NCBI RefSeq assembly: GCF_004361695.1
Contig: NZ_SNVW01000010.1
Location: 1-64,000, forward strand
Direction: 5' to 3'
Length of the DNA: 64,000 nt
Source of the DNA: Curtobacterium flaccumfaciens
Lineage (GTDB): Bacteria; Actinomycetota; Actinomycetes; Actinomycetales; Microbacteriaceae
A program made the translations under genes and the position numbers. Shown piece after piece: positions 36,668 to 44,056 of the stretch. Each line of letters begins with the position of its first letter. Position 1 is the first letter of the stretch. A model generated the notes under the pieces. The model did not search any database. It had not been told where the DNA came from and was given only the letters and a program-made list of their open reading frames with translations.

Positions 36668-36752
36668 GGTGCGCCGGGGTGCTCCGGTGCGCTCGGGTGC
36701 GCCGGGGTGCTCGGGCGCTCGGGCGCTCGGGCGCTCGAGCGCTCGAGAGCGC
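36668..36752. repeat. GCGCTCGG-type microsatellite
   Basis: First GTGCGCCGGGGTGCTC occurs twice (from about 36669 and 36698), then the 8-base unit TCGGGCGC repeats three times (36711-36734) and decays into TCGAGCGC. It is low-complexity DNA with no coding sense. Confidence 0.7.
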
Positions 36753-36853
36753 ACAATACGTCGCTGTCGAGCGCCGGAAGCGACCGAACGTGTCCCCTCG
36801 GCGAACCACACGCGGCGTGTCTTGACACCTCGGCGAGGCGGTTCGGCGGGGCC

Positions 36854-36908
36854 GAGATCGCGGTTCGGCGCGGTCGGCGGTCAGGGAACGGCGCGGAAGT
36901 GCGATCTC
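36854..36908. repeat. Imperfect palindrome, GAGATCGCACTTC family
   Basis: GAGATCGC at 36854 pairs with GCGATCTC at 36901-36908, with further imperfect pairing inward. The right arm read backwards begins GAGATCGCACTTC, the same as the element at 6715-6769. Confidence 0.55.
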
Positions 36909-36934
36909 GCGGGCGCCGGCCGGGGACCCGGACG

Positions 36935-36979
36935 CACGAGCGGGGCGGGACCGGCAGCGCCGGGCCCGCCCCGCTCGTG
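36935..36979. terminator. Strong hairpin at convergent junction
   Basis: Perfect 15-base arms (36935-36949 with 36965-36979) with a 15-base loop, ending four bases before the stop codon of the minus-strand surface-protein gene. There is no T run. It is the likely terminator for that gene and perhaps for the MFS gene from the other side. Confidence 0.6.
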
Positions 36980-36983
36980 TGGG

Positions 36984-39056
36984 TCAGTCCTGCAGGTGGG
37001 TCGTGCGGCGACGGTTGCGCACGGCACGGAACGTGAGCAGGCCGCCGCCGAGGAGCACGAGCACGCCCGCGGCGATGAGGCCCGGCGTCAGGTCGGCACC
37101 GGTGTACGCGAGGTCCCCGCCCGTCGCGACGCCACCACCCGTGGACACCGGGGTGGTCCCGCCGCCCGAGGTCGGCGGGACGGTGGGCGTGGGGGTCGGC
37201 GTCGGGGTCACCACGGCGGCCGGCACCGTGAAGGTCAGGGCCGTGGCGGCCCCGGTGTCCGGCGTCGTGATCGTCTGCGGGTCGGCGCCGTCGACGGCGA
37301 TCGTGTACTCCGTCGCCGGCGCGAGTCCGTCGAGCGTGAAGCGGCCGTCGGTGCCCGTCGTGGTGGTCACCGGCGCGCCGACGGTCGGGTCGGTCGGGGT
37401 CGCGACGACCTGGCGACCGGCGACGGGCTCGCCGTCCGTGTCGGTCACGGTTCCGGGCTGCGTGGTCGTGACGACGGCCGGTGGCGTCGGCGTCGCGAAG
37501 GCCAGGTTCGACTGGACGGTCTCGTTCGCGACGGCCACGATGCCCGTGTTCGTGGTCGCTCCCGTCGCCCCGGCGACCGGCGCGGTGGTCCGGACGCCGT
37601 AGGTCCCCGGGACCGTCTCGAACGTGTACCGGCCGTCGGCGTCGGTCGTCGTCGAGCTGATGACGGCACCGGTGGAGTCGAGGAGCTCGACGGTCCGCCC
37701 GGCTGCGACGGGGGCGCCGTCGAGACTCACCAGGCCGGTGACGGTCGCGATCTCCGCAGCGGGGACCACCGAGGTCGGCTGAGCGGGGGCGGCTCCGGTG
37801 TCGGCGGCGGCACCCGTCGTGATCGGTGTGGGGTCCTGCCCGTCGATCGAGACCTGGAGCTGCGTCGACGGCGGCAGGCCCGAGCCCGTGTAGACACCCT
37901 CGCTGTTGGTGGTGGTGTCGACCAGCGTCGTGCCGTCCTGCGGGTCGATGATGACCACCGGGACGTTCGCGACGGGGTTGCCGGCGGTGTCCTCGACGGT
38001 GCCGATCACGGCCGCGGTACCCGGCGGGGACGTGAACGTGAAGTCGACGTCGTCCCGGTCGTTGCCGGCGAGCGTCGTGTTGAGCGACACCCCGCTGACG
38101 GTCGCCGTCCCCGTGGCGCCGTCCGGTGCGGTGATCCGCGCGACGTAGTCGTTGATCTGCGGCAGCTCCGGGAACGTGTAGCGGCCGTCCGCGTCGGTCG
38201 TGGTCGTGTAGACGACGCCGCGCGGGGCAGTCACCGTGACCGTCGCACCGGGGATCGGCGTGCCGTCGAGCGTCGCGACACCGCTGATCTGCGCCGTCTT
38301 CACTGCGAACCAGGTCTGGTAGACGGGGAACCCGCTCCGCTGCTGGTACGACACGGTGAGCGTCTTCAGCGCGGTGATCGGGCTGAACCACGCGGTGGCA
38401 CCCGCGGTGTCGGACGCCGTGGCGTTCCCGACGAGGGTGCCCCCGGTCGCCGTCGGGGTCCACGTGGGCTTGTCCGTCCCGGGTGTGGGGTCGTCCGTCG
38501 TGGGACGTCCGCACGACCAGCCGCCGGCGACGACGGTCGAGCAGGAGTTGTAGGCGCCGGTTGCGGCGTCCGGGCCGCCGAACCCGAGGTTCGCCCCGGA
38601 GACCGGGTTGCCGTTGACGTCCGTCGCGCTGATCGTCGCCTGGTCGGCGTCGATGTCGCCGAGCACGAAGGCCCAGGACTGCGCGCCCGGCGCCGGCTCG
38701 GCGAACGTGTACGTCGTGGTGGACGGTGAGGTGGCGTTGTCCGCGTTCGGACGCTGGTTCATGTAGGTCTGGTTGCGGCTGGTGCCGAACCCGGCGAGAC
38801 CCACCGGGGTGTTCTCCGACTGCCACGTCGACGCCCCGCTGATCACGGTCGACTGTCGCGAGTTCGAGGTGAAGGTGGTCGCCGGGAACCCGTCCATCGT
38901 GACCGTCCCCGTGTAGGCCTTGCTCGACCCGCTGACGGTGAAGGTCCCCCAGTGACCGGTCGGCGCCGCGGAAGCGCTCGTCGCGCCACCGATCGCCAAT
39001 CCCGCCCCGAGGACCATCCCGGTCAGTCCTGCCGCGATCGCGCGCCAACGCCGCAT
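36984..39056 (-). CDS. LAxTG-anchored surface protein with Ig-like repeats
   Basis: A 690-residue secreted, wall-anchored protein. It has a signal peptide (MRRWRAIAAG to about residue 30, ending ASAAP), an N-terminal domain with a disulfide-type cysteine pair, then about five carboxypeptidase-regulatory or SdrD-like beta repeats with the DADGRYTF signature, a Pro/Thr linker (TPTPTPTPT), and a C-terminal sorting signal LAYTG at 649-653 followed by a helix and an Arg-rich tail. LAxTG is the class E sortase signal of Actinobacteria. A TAGCCT -10 (39101-39106, minus strand) and GGGGAG site precede the ATG. It is probably an adhesin or structural surface protein. Confidence 0.85.
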   Translation of the reverse strand: MRRWRAIAAGLTGMVLGAGLAIGGATSASAAPTGHWGTFTVSGSSKAYTGTVTMDGFPATTFTSNSRQSTVISGASTWQSENTPVGLAGFGTSRNQTYMNQRPNADNATSPSTTTYTFAEPAPGAQSWAFVLGDIDADQATISATDVNGNPVSGANLGFGGPDAATGAYNSCSTVVAGGWSCGRPTTDDPTPGTDKPTWTPTATGGTLVGNATASDTAGATAWFSPITALKTLTVSYQQRSGFPVYQTWFAVKTAQISGVATLDGTPIPGATVTVTAPRGVVYTTTTDADGRYTFPELPQINDYVARITAPDGATGTATVSGVSLNTTLAGNDRDDVDFTFTSPPGTAAVIGTVEDTAGNPVANVPVVIIDPQDGTTLVDTTTNSEGVYTGSGLPPSTQLQVSIDGQDPTPITTGAAADTGAAPAQPTSVVPAAEIATVTGLVSLDGAPVAAGRTVELLDSTGAVISSTTTDADGRYTFETVPGTYGVRTTAPVAGATGATTNTGIVAVANETVQSNLAFATPTPPAVVTTTQPGTVTDTDGEPVAGRQVVATPTDPTVGAPVTTTTGTDGRFTLDGLAPATEYTIAVDGADPQTITTPDTGAATALTFTVPAAVVTPTPTPTPTVPPTSGGGTTPVSTGGGVATGGDLAYTGADLTPGLIAAGVLVLLGGGLLTFRAVRNRRRTTHLQD

Positions 39057-39175
39057 GTACCACTCCCCTGTTCGGCATCGCTCCAGCGCGACCCCCGCTC
39101 AGGCTATCCAGGGACCGCGACGTCCGTCCACATCGACATGTGTTCGTTACCCGCGAGCGGAAGCCCCAGCACGGG

Positions 39176-39637
39176 TCACAGCGCGCGGTGCGCCAGGAGG
39201 GCGTCGAGTGCGGCGACCTGTCCGGCCACGAGCAGCTCCCGCGCCTCGTCGAGCGGCACCCAGCGCGCGTCGTCGACCTCGGGGACGTCGACGAACCGGC
39301 CGGAGCCGCGCGGGAGCTCGAGCCGGACGGTGTTCGAGCGGACAGCGTCGACCGAGAAGTCCGGCGCCTCGGCCGCGAACACCCGGACGCGTTTTCCCGA
39401 TGCCTGCCGGAACTCGCCGAGGTCGGTGAGCGGGCTGTCCGGCGCGGGGGTGCCGATCTCCTCGGCGAACTCGCGGCGCGCGGTGGTGACCGCGTCCTCG
39501 TCACCCTCGACGAGGCCCTTCGGGATCGACCAGGCCCGCGGGCGCCGTTTCCAGAACGGGCCGCCCATGTGCGCGATCCACACTTGCGGGCCGCCGTCGA
39601 CCACCCGGTACAGCAGGAGTCCCGCACTCAGCACCAC
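39176..39637 (-). CDS. NUDIX hydrolase
   Basis: A 153-residue NUDIX protein. The box is complete: G, five residues, E, seven residues, then REFAEEIG, within GLVEGDEDAVTTARREF. The order SAGLLLYR at the start and MGGPFW before the box resembles actinobacterial NTP or diadenosine-polyphosphate hydrolases. I chose GTG 39637, seven bases after TAGCCT, so leaderless; an ATG at 39703 would add 22 residues and no conserved sequence. It is divergent from the USP gene. Confidence 0.85.
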   Translation of the reverse strand: MVLSAGLLLYRVVDGGPQVWIAHMGGPFWKRRPRAWSIPKGLVEGDEDAVTTARREFAEEIGTPAPDSPLTDLGEFRQASGKRVRVFAAEAPDFSVDAVRSNTVRLELPRGSGRFVDVPEVDDARWVPLDEARELLVAGQVAALDALLAHRAL

Positions 39638-39682
39638 GGGGCCGAGGCTACGCGCAGCCAGCGGTACGCGCGGCGGAGTACC

Positions 39683-40609
39683 TTGCAGGGCACGGAGCGC
39701 CATGGCGACGCCCCCGGAGGACCTGGAACGAGGAGGTCGATCGGGACGGACGAACGGTGGACGACGGTCACGCTGGCTGCGGACGCGGCGAGGCCGCACG
39801 AGGAAGCCCTCCGCTGGGTGGTGGCCCGCGCCGGCACCGGCGTCGAGCGGATCCGGGTCATCGGGGTCGACCCGGCGATCGAGGCCCGGGTCGGGCCGGA
39901 CGGCAAGCGGGTCGCGGACGCGGTCGCCGACGCGGCACGAGCGGCGCTGCCGGACGCCGAGGTCGTCATCCGACGGCACGCCGGCCCGTTCGCCGCGGCA
40001 CTCGTCGACGAGTCCGACGACGGGGACCTGCTGGTGATCGGCACCTTCCGGAGCCGCCGTGGATCGACCGCTGGCGGAGACCCGGCGCGGATCGCCACCC
40101 GTGCCGCGGTGCCGACCGTCGTGGTGCCGGACGGGCCGCACCCGATCGACGGCGACGTCGTGCTGGCGGTCGAGGAACCGGTCGACGAACGCGCCGTGGC
40201 CATCGCCTGCGACGAGGCTGGCCGGCTGCACCGCCGGGTGACGCTCCTGCGGGCGTGGGAGATGCCGGTGCTGACCCGGACCGGGCTCACCGACTTCGCC
40301 GAGGACCCGATGCGTTGGCGGACCCGGAACGCCGAGCTCCTGGCCCGGGTGACGGCCGAGCTGACGGCGGCGCACCCGGACGTGCGCTTCCACCCGCTGC
40401 TGGTCGAGGGACACCCCGGACACGCGATCGCCGCGCACACCCGGCGGGCGTCGCTCGTGGTGCTCGGCCTCGGCCACGTGCGGGCGCTGTCGGGATCGGT
40501 GCTGCACGACGTCCTGCGCGAGAGCGCGTCGCCGGTGTGTGTCGTCCCCGCAGCGGCGCACACCGAGCCCGTCGTCCGGCCGCAGCAGGTGCGGACCGCG
40601 GGCGCCTGA
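39683..40609 (+). CDS. Universal stress protein, two-domain
   Basis: A tandem-domain USP (about 290-308 residues). Each half has the alpha/beta USP shape; the second carries a more typical nucleotide-binding end (VVLGLGHVRALSGSVLHDVL). The nearest in-frame canonical start is TTG 39683, annotated here, but it sits inside a TACCTT -10-like box. A strong AGGAGG at 39731-39736 is followed by in-frame ATC at 39740 instead. Translation from ATC would give 289 residues and a natural USP N-terminus. The start is unsettled. Convergent with the secreted SGNH gene. Confidence 0.8.
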   Translation: MQGTERHGDAPGGPGTRRSIGTDERWTTVTLAADAARPHEEALRWVVARAGTGVERIRVIGVDPAIEARVGPDGKRVADAVADAARAALPDAEVVIRRHAGPFAAALVDESDDGDLLVIGTFRSRRGSTAGGDPARIATRAAVPTVVVPDGPHPIDGDVVLAVEEPVDERAVAIACDEAGRLHRRVTLLRAWEMPVLTRTGLTDFAEDPMRWRTRNAELLARVTAELTAAHPDVRFHPLLVEGHPGHAIAAHTRRASLVVLGLGHVRALSGSVLHDVLRESASPVCVVPAAAHTEPVVRPQQVRTAGA

Positions 40610-40641
40610 CGACCGCGCACCGGTCACCGGCGATCCGACCG

Positions 40642-40708
40642 GAGCCCGAGGGCAGAAGTCCGCGGGCAGAAGACCGAGGGCGGACGTCGAGCCCGAGGGC
40701 GGAGGACC
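40642..40708. repeat. Short imperfect repeats at convergent junction
   Basis: The core GAGCCCGAGGGC(A/G)GA occurs twice (from 40642 and 40689), with related GGGCAGAAG copies between. The purpose is unclear. Confidence 0.4.
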
Positions 40709-40711
40709 GAA

Positions 40712-41836
40712 TCAGCCCGCGAGTGCCCGGGTCGCCGCCGCCACCCGCTTCGTGAGGTACGCGACGCCACGGGTGTTCGGGTGCAGCGCGCCGGGCTCCA
40801 GGTCGATCCGGCGGAGGTCGCCCGTGCCGTCGAGCGAGACACCGGACACGTACGGCTTCTTCGTCGCGCAGGCCGAGTGCGCCTGCGTGGTCGAGAACAC
40901 GTCGACGAAGCGGATTCCGGCGGCGCGGGCCGCGGTCGCCGAGACGTCGTTCAGGCGCTCCTGGACGCTGTGCAGGTAGCGGACGTCGGTGTTCGTGAAC
41001 GGGTAGGTGTTCGACGGGAACGACCCGGTCAGGGTGCCGAGGTCGAGGGCGGACCGGAAGCAGCCGCCCTTCGGGGTGTGGTCGGCGTCCGGGAAGATCG
41101 CCGGGTAGCCGAGGAACACGACGACGGCGTTCGGGGCCGCGGCGCGGATCGCCGCGAGGGTGTCCGCGATGCCGAGTGCCACGCGCGACTCGATCTTCGC
41201 GCCGAGCTGGTCCTCGCCGTCATGCACGAGCGTGCTCCGGCACGAGGGGGCGTCACGGCCGGAGAACACCGGGCCCTTCGCGGACAGCGCCAGGCACGAG
41301 CCGGCGGTGCCGAACAGGTCTGCGTCGTTGCCGCCGATCGTCAACGTGACGAGCCGGGTGCGTTCCGACAGCGACCGGATCTGCGGTGGCACGCCCTTGA
41401 ACTGGAAGCCGGTCGTGACGTCCTTGCTCGTCGCTCCTGCGCAGGTGACGTCGGTCAGTGCGAGGCCGAACCGTGCGGCGATCCGGTGCGGGTAGTCCTG
41501 CGCGGACTGTCCGCACGCGGCCGTCGGCAACCGGGTCGGGTCGGCGAGGCCGTACCCCGCCGAGTAGGAGTCACCGAGCGCCACGTACTCGCTGCCGACC
41601 GGGATGCCGGCGAGCGTCTCGACCGGCTCACTGGTCGACGGGTACGGCGCGGGGACCGGCCACATCGGCGCGGCGACGGCCGATCCGCCGCCCGAGAGGG
41701 CTCCGGCGAGCACGGCGGACACCGCCACCGCGGCGAGCAGCGTCGAACGGACGGAGCGGAGCAGGTGCGGCCTCCAGGGAACGGGTCGGACGGACCAGGC
41801 TAACGCGTCGGCCCGAGCGTCAGCGACGGACCACAC
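40712..41836 (-). CDS. Secreted SGNH/GDSL hydrolase
   Basis: An exported lipase/esterase of the disulfide-rich actinobacterial SGNH type. The mature part shows GDSYSAGYG (catalytic Ser), GGNDADLF and DLEPGALHPNTRG (Asp/His), with six cysteines that would form three disulfides. The ATG at 41836 gives 374 residues with an odd 24-residue leader. Inside it lie a TAGCCT box (41797-41802, minus) and a GGAGG site (41771-41775) followed six bases later by CTG at 41764. A CTG start would give a classic signal peptide ending AVAA. I list the ATG but think CTG is quite possible. Confidence 0.88.
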   Translation of the reverse strand: MWSVADARADALAWSVRPVPWRPHLLRSVRSTLLAAVAVSAVLAGALSGGGSAVAAPMWPVPAPYPSTSEPVETLAGIPVGSEYVALGDSYSAGYGLADPTRLPTAACGQSAQDYPHRIAARFGLALTDVTCAGATSKDVTTGFQFKGVPPQIRSLSERTRLVTLTIGGNDADLFGTAGSCLALSAKGPVFSGRDAPSCRSTLVHDGEDQLGAKIESRVALGIADTLAAIRAAAPNAVVVFLGYPAIFPDADHTPKGGCFRSALDLGTLTGSFPSNTYPFTNTDVRYLHSVQERLNDVSATAARAAGIRFVDVFSTTQAHSACATKKPYVSGVSLDGTGDLRRIDLEPGALHPNTRGVAYLTKRVAAATRALAG

Positions 41837-41857
41837 CGACGCCCGGCCCGACCGCGC

Positions 41858-42214
41858 TCAGCGGCGACCGAGCCGACGCTCTCCCCCGCTGCCCGTCCGG
41901 TACTCGATGCCGTAGTGCTGGAACAGCTCCGGCTCGAGCGTCGCGTCGAGCTCCCCGTCGGTGGCGATCGTGGGTGCGTCCTTCACGAGCTTCTTCGGGA
42001 ACGCGACACGGAGGTGCTTCGGCGCGACGAGGGCTCCCGCCAGCGGCACGAACAGGAGCTTCTGGAACCCGGGGAGCCCGGTCGTGATCGCGCCGAACGC
42101 GGGCTCGGACGTGGCCGTGTCGTAGTAGATGCTCTCGAGCGAGCCGACCTTGTCCTCGGCCTCGTCGACGACCGGCAGGCCGATCCAGTCCCGGATGTTC
42201 GCGGCTTCGAACAC
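41858..42214 (-). CDS. PRC-barrel domain protein
   Basis: A 118-residue protein with the PRC-barrel fold: it starts FEAANIRDWIGLPVVDEAEDKVGSLESIYYD and ends with a short basic tail. Such proteins in Actinobacteria are often stress-linked, and the role is not known. The GTG at 42214 has GAGGAGG five bases upstream, which rejects the ATG at 42256. It is upstream of the SGNH gene by 21 bases on the same strand. Confidence 0.85.
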   Translation of the reverse strand: MFEAANIRDWIGLPVVDEAEDKVGSLESIYYDTATSEPAFGAITTGLPGFQKLLFVPLAGALVAPKHLRVAFPKKLVKDAPTIATDGELDATLEPELFQHYGIEYRTGSGGERRLGRR

Positions 42215-42280
42215 GTGCGCCTCCTCGTGAGTGCCCGGCGTGTCCGGACAGCTCACTCCCGACGCTACCGAAGGGCGGAG

Positions 42281-42379
42281 ACCGCGGTCACGACGAAACC
42301 GCCGTCACGACGAGACGAAGACCGCGGTCACGACGTGACCGCCGTCACGACGAGACGAAGACCGCGGTCACGACGAGAC
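42281..42379. repeat. 40-base tandem repeat
   Basis: Two full 40-base units (42281-42320, 42321-42360) and a partial third, differing at two positions, each made of two 20-base halves sharing GTCACGACG. The array starts upstream of the PRC gene and its partial copy runs over the stop codon of the GT9 gene. Confidence 0.9.
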
Positions 42380-43354
42380 GACCGACGACCCGTGCACCCC
42401 GAGCCCGTCCACGGCTGCGAGCACGTCCGCCGGCCCGATCGCGAGCAGCGCCGGGTCCGGGTCCTCCGCGAAGACGTCACCGCGCCGCACCGAGGCGTCG
42501 GTCAGCACCACGTGCGGTCCGGAGGCCGGCGGTCCCCAGGCCTCCGGCGGCGCCGGGCCGAACACGACGACCGACGGGATCCCGTACGCCGAGGCGACGT
42601 GCGCCGCACCGGTGTCGACCGTGACGACGAGCCGCGCCGCGGCGATCACGCCGGCGAAGGCCTGCAGGTCCAGCGCACCCGCCAGGACCGCCCCCGGCGG
42701 CAGCCCGGCCGCCTGCGCGACGGCGGTGGCACGGACGACGTCGTCCGTGCCTCCCGTCAGGACCACGTCGAGGCCGCGCTCGCGGAGCCCGCGCACCACG
42801 TCGGCGAAGCGGTCGGTCGGCCAGTGCCGCGCACCGTGGAAGGCGCCCACGTGCACGACGGCCGCACCGGCGACGGCCGGGGCCGCGACCGGGCGGGCGA
42901 TGGCGACGTCGTCGGGGTCGGCGGGGATGCCGTGCCAGACGAGGAGGCGTGCCCAGCGCTCCCGCTCGTGCACGTCGTCGGCCCACTCCGGACCCTCGTC
43001 GCCGTGCGTGGGGCCGACGTGTCCGATGACCCGGCGGGCTCCGAGCGCGGCGATGCGGTCGGACGACTCCGGACCGGCACCGTGCAGGTTCACGGCGACG
43101 TCGACGGCACCCGCGGGTGCACCGATCGGGTGGTCGAGGCCGTGCTGCGCGAGGTGCACGTCGACGTCGGGGATCAGTTCGACGACGGGGGCGAGCCAGG
43201 CGGTGGTCGCGAGGGCGATGCGGTGGTCGGGGAAGGCCCGTCGCAGCGCGTGCAGGGCCGGGACGGCGACCAGGAGGTCGCCGAGCTTGATGGCGCGGAG
43301 CACGAGCAGGTCGGGCCGCCCGTCGGACGGGGGCAGGGTGTCGACGGCGGTCAC
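42368..43354 (-). CDS. Glycosyltransferase family 9 (heptosyltransferase-like)
   Basis: A 328-residue GT-B enzyme of the ADP-heptose:LPS heptosyltransferase family (GT9). The N-domain starts LVLRAIKLGDLLVAVPALHALRRAFP, and the C-domain has VHVGAFHGARHWP, GGTDD and the nucleotide-sugar site DTGAAHVASAYG-IPSVVVFGP. The GTG at 43354 lies seven bases after TACCGT, so leaderless. It is divergent from the GmhB-GT9 pair and stands at the left edge of the heptose cluster. Acceptor unknown; this organism type has no LPS. Confidence 0.87.
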   Translation of the reverse strand: MTAVDTLPPSDGRPDLLVLRAIKLGDLLVAVPALHALRRAFPDHRIALATTAWLAPVVELIPDVDVHLAQHGLDHPIGAPAGAVDVAVNLHGAGPESSDRIAALGARRVIGHVGPTHGDEGPEWADDVHERERWARLLVWHGIPADPDDVAIARPVAAPAVAGAAVVHVGAFHGARHWPTDRFADVVRGLRERGLDVVLTGGTDDVVRATAVAQAAGLPPGAVLAGALDLQAFAGVIAAARLVVTVDTGAAHVASAYGIPSVVVFGPAPPEAWGPPASGPHVVLTDASVRRGDVFAEDPDPALLAIGPADVLAAVDGLGVHGSSVVSS

Positions 43355-43361
43355 CGCGCCG

Positions 43362-43367
43362 ACGGTA
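43362..43367 (-). promoter_or_regulatory. Leaderless -10 of left GT9 gene
   Basis: TACCGT on the minus strand, seven bases from the GTG at 43354. No ribosome site lies between. It matches the same hexamer found before apt, the DUF2867 gene and the SIP gene. Confidence 0.5.
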
Positions 43368-43454
43368 GCCAGGACACGCCGAGCGGGCTCCGAGGAACGC
43401 GGCCGGCGGCTGTTCCTGTGGCGCCGTGCGGGCGCCGACCGGTACTGGGGAGGC

Positions 43455-44006
43455 ATGGCCCTCGCTCTCGACCGCACCGTCCGCGGTCTCCTCTTCGACC
43501 GGGACGACACGCTCGTCGTCGACGTGCCGTACAACGCCGACCCGCACCGTGTCGTGCCGGTCCCCGGGGCGCGCCGTGCGGTCGAGCGGGCACGGGCGGC
43601 CGGGCTGCTGCTCGGGGTCGTGACGAACCAGTCGGTCATCGCGAAGGGCATGGCGACCCGTGACGAGGTCGACGCCACGAACACGCGGGTGGACGAACTC
43701 GTCGGGCCGTTCGACGTGTGGTGCGTCTGCCCGCACGACGCGGACGACGACTGCGGCTGCCGGAAGCCGCGGCCCGGGATGGTGCTCGAGGCGGCGGAAC
43801 GGCTCGGTGTGGCACCCGGGGAGCTCGTCGTCGTCGGGGACATCGGTGCCGACGTCGGGGCGGCGCTCGCGGCCGGTGCGCAGGGCATCCTGGTGCCGAC
43901 GCCGCGCACGCGACCGGAGGAGGTCGCGGCGGCTCCGACAGTGGTCGGCTCGCTGGCCGAGGCGGTCGAGCTCGTGCGGGCGCACGCGGCCGCGGTGTGC
44001 CCGTGA
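43455..44006 (+). CDS. gmhB: Heptose-1,7-bisphosphate 7-phosphatase, GmhB type
   Basis: HAD phosphatase of 183 residues that would remove the 7-phosphate of D-glycero-D-manno-heptose-1,7-bisphosphate. FDRDDTLVVD (nucleophile Asp), TNQS, and GDIGADVGAA give the HAD motifs, and CPHDADDDCGC is the zinc loop that marks GmhB and histidinol phosphatases. The heptose neighbours favour GmhB. The stop overlaps the GT9 start by four bases (GTGA). The junction carries a tandem repeat. Confidence 0.85.
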   Translation: MALALDRTVRGLLFDRDDTLVVDVPYNADPHRVVPVPGARRAVERARAAGLLLGVVTNQSVIAKGMATRDEVDATNTRVDELVGPFDVWCVCPHDADDDCGCRKPRPGMVLEAAERLGVAPGELVVVGDIGADVGAALAAGAQGILVPTPRTRPEEVAAAPTVVGSLAEAVELVRAHAAAVCP

Positions 44007-44056
44007 CGGCCGGGGTGTGCGCCCGTGACGGCCGAGGTGCGCCCGTGACGGCCGCC
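43995..44056 (+). repeat. Tandem repeat over gmhB/GT9 start-stop junction
   Basis: Three units of 20, 22 and 20 bases, each with GCCCGTGACGGCCG, lie at 43995-44014, 44015-44036 and 44037-44056. Each contains GTGA. The first gives the overlap of gmhB stop and GT9 start; the third gives a second in-frame GTG for the GT9. Confidence 0.85.

Larger units (their letters stand above)
36626..36983. other. Convergent intergenic region with repeats
   Basis: No gene is seen in these 358 bases between the MFS and surface-protein genes. It holds an 8-base tandem run, an imperfect palindrome related to the one at 6715, and a strong hairpin, each listed separately. Confidence 0.65.

Noticed and set aside
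36711..36755. Coding repeat protein in the GCGCTCGG microsatellite
   Set aside because: All frames across it belong to shadow translations, and it lies at a convergent junction outside any motif-bearing gene.
39140..39682. Long N-terminal extension of the USP protein from ATG 39140
   Set aside because: It runs antisense through the NUDIX gene, which has a complete NUDIX box on the other strand.
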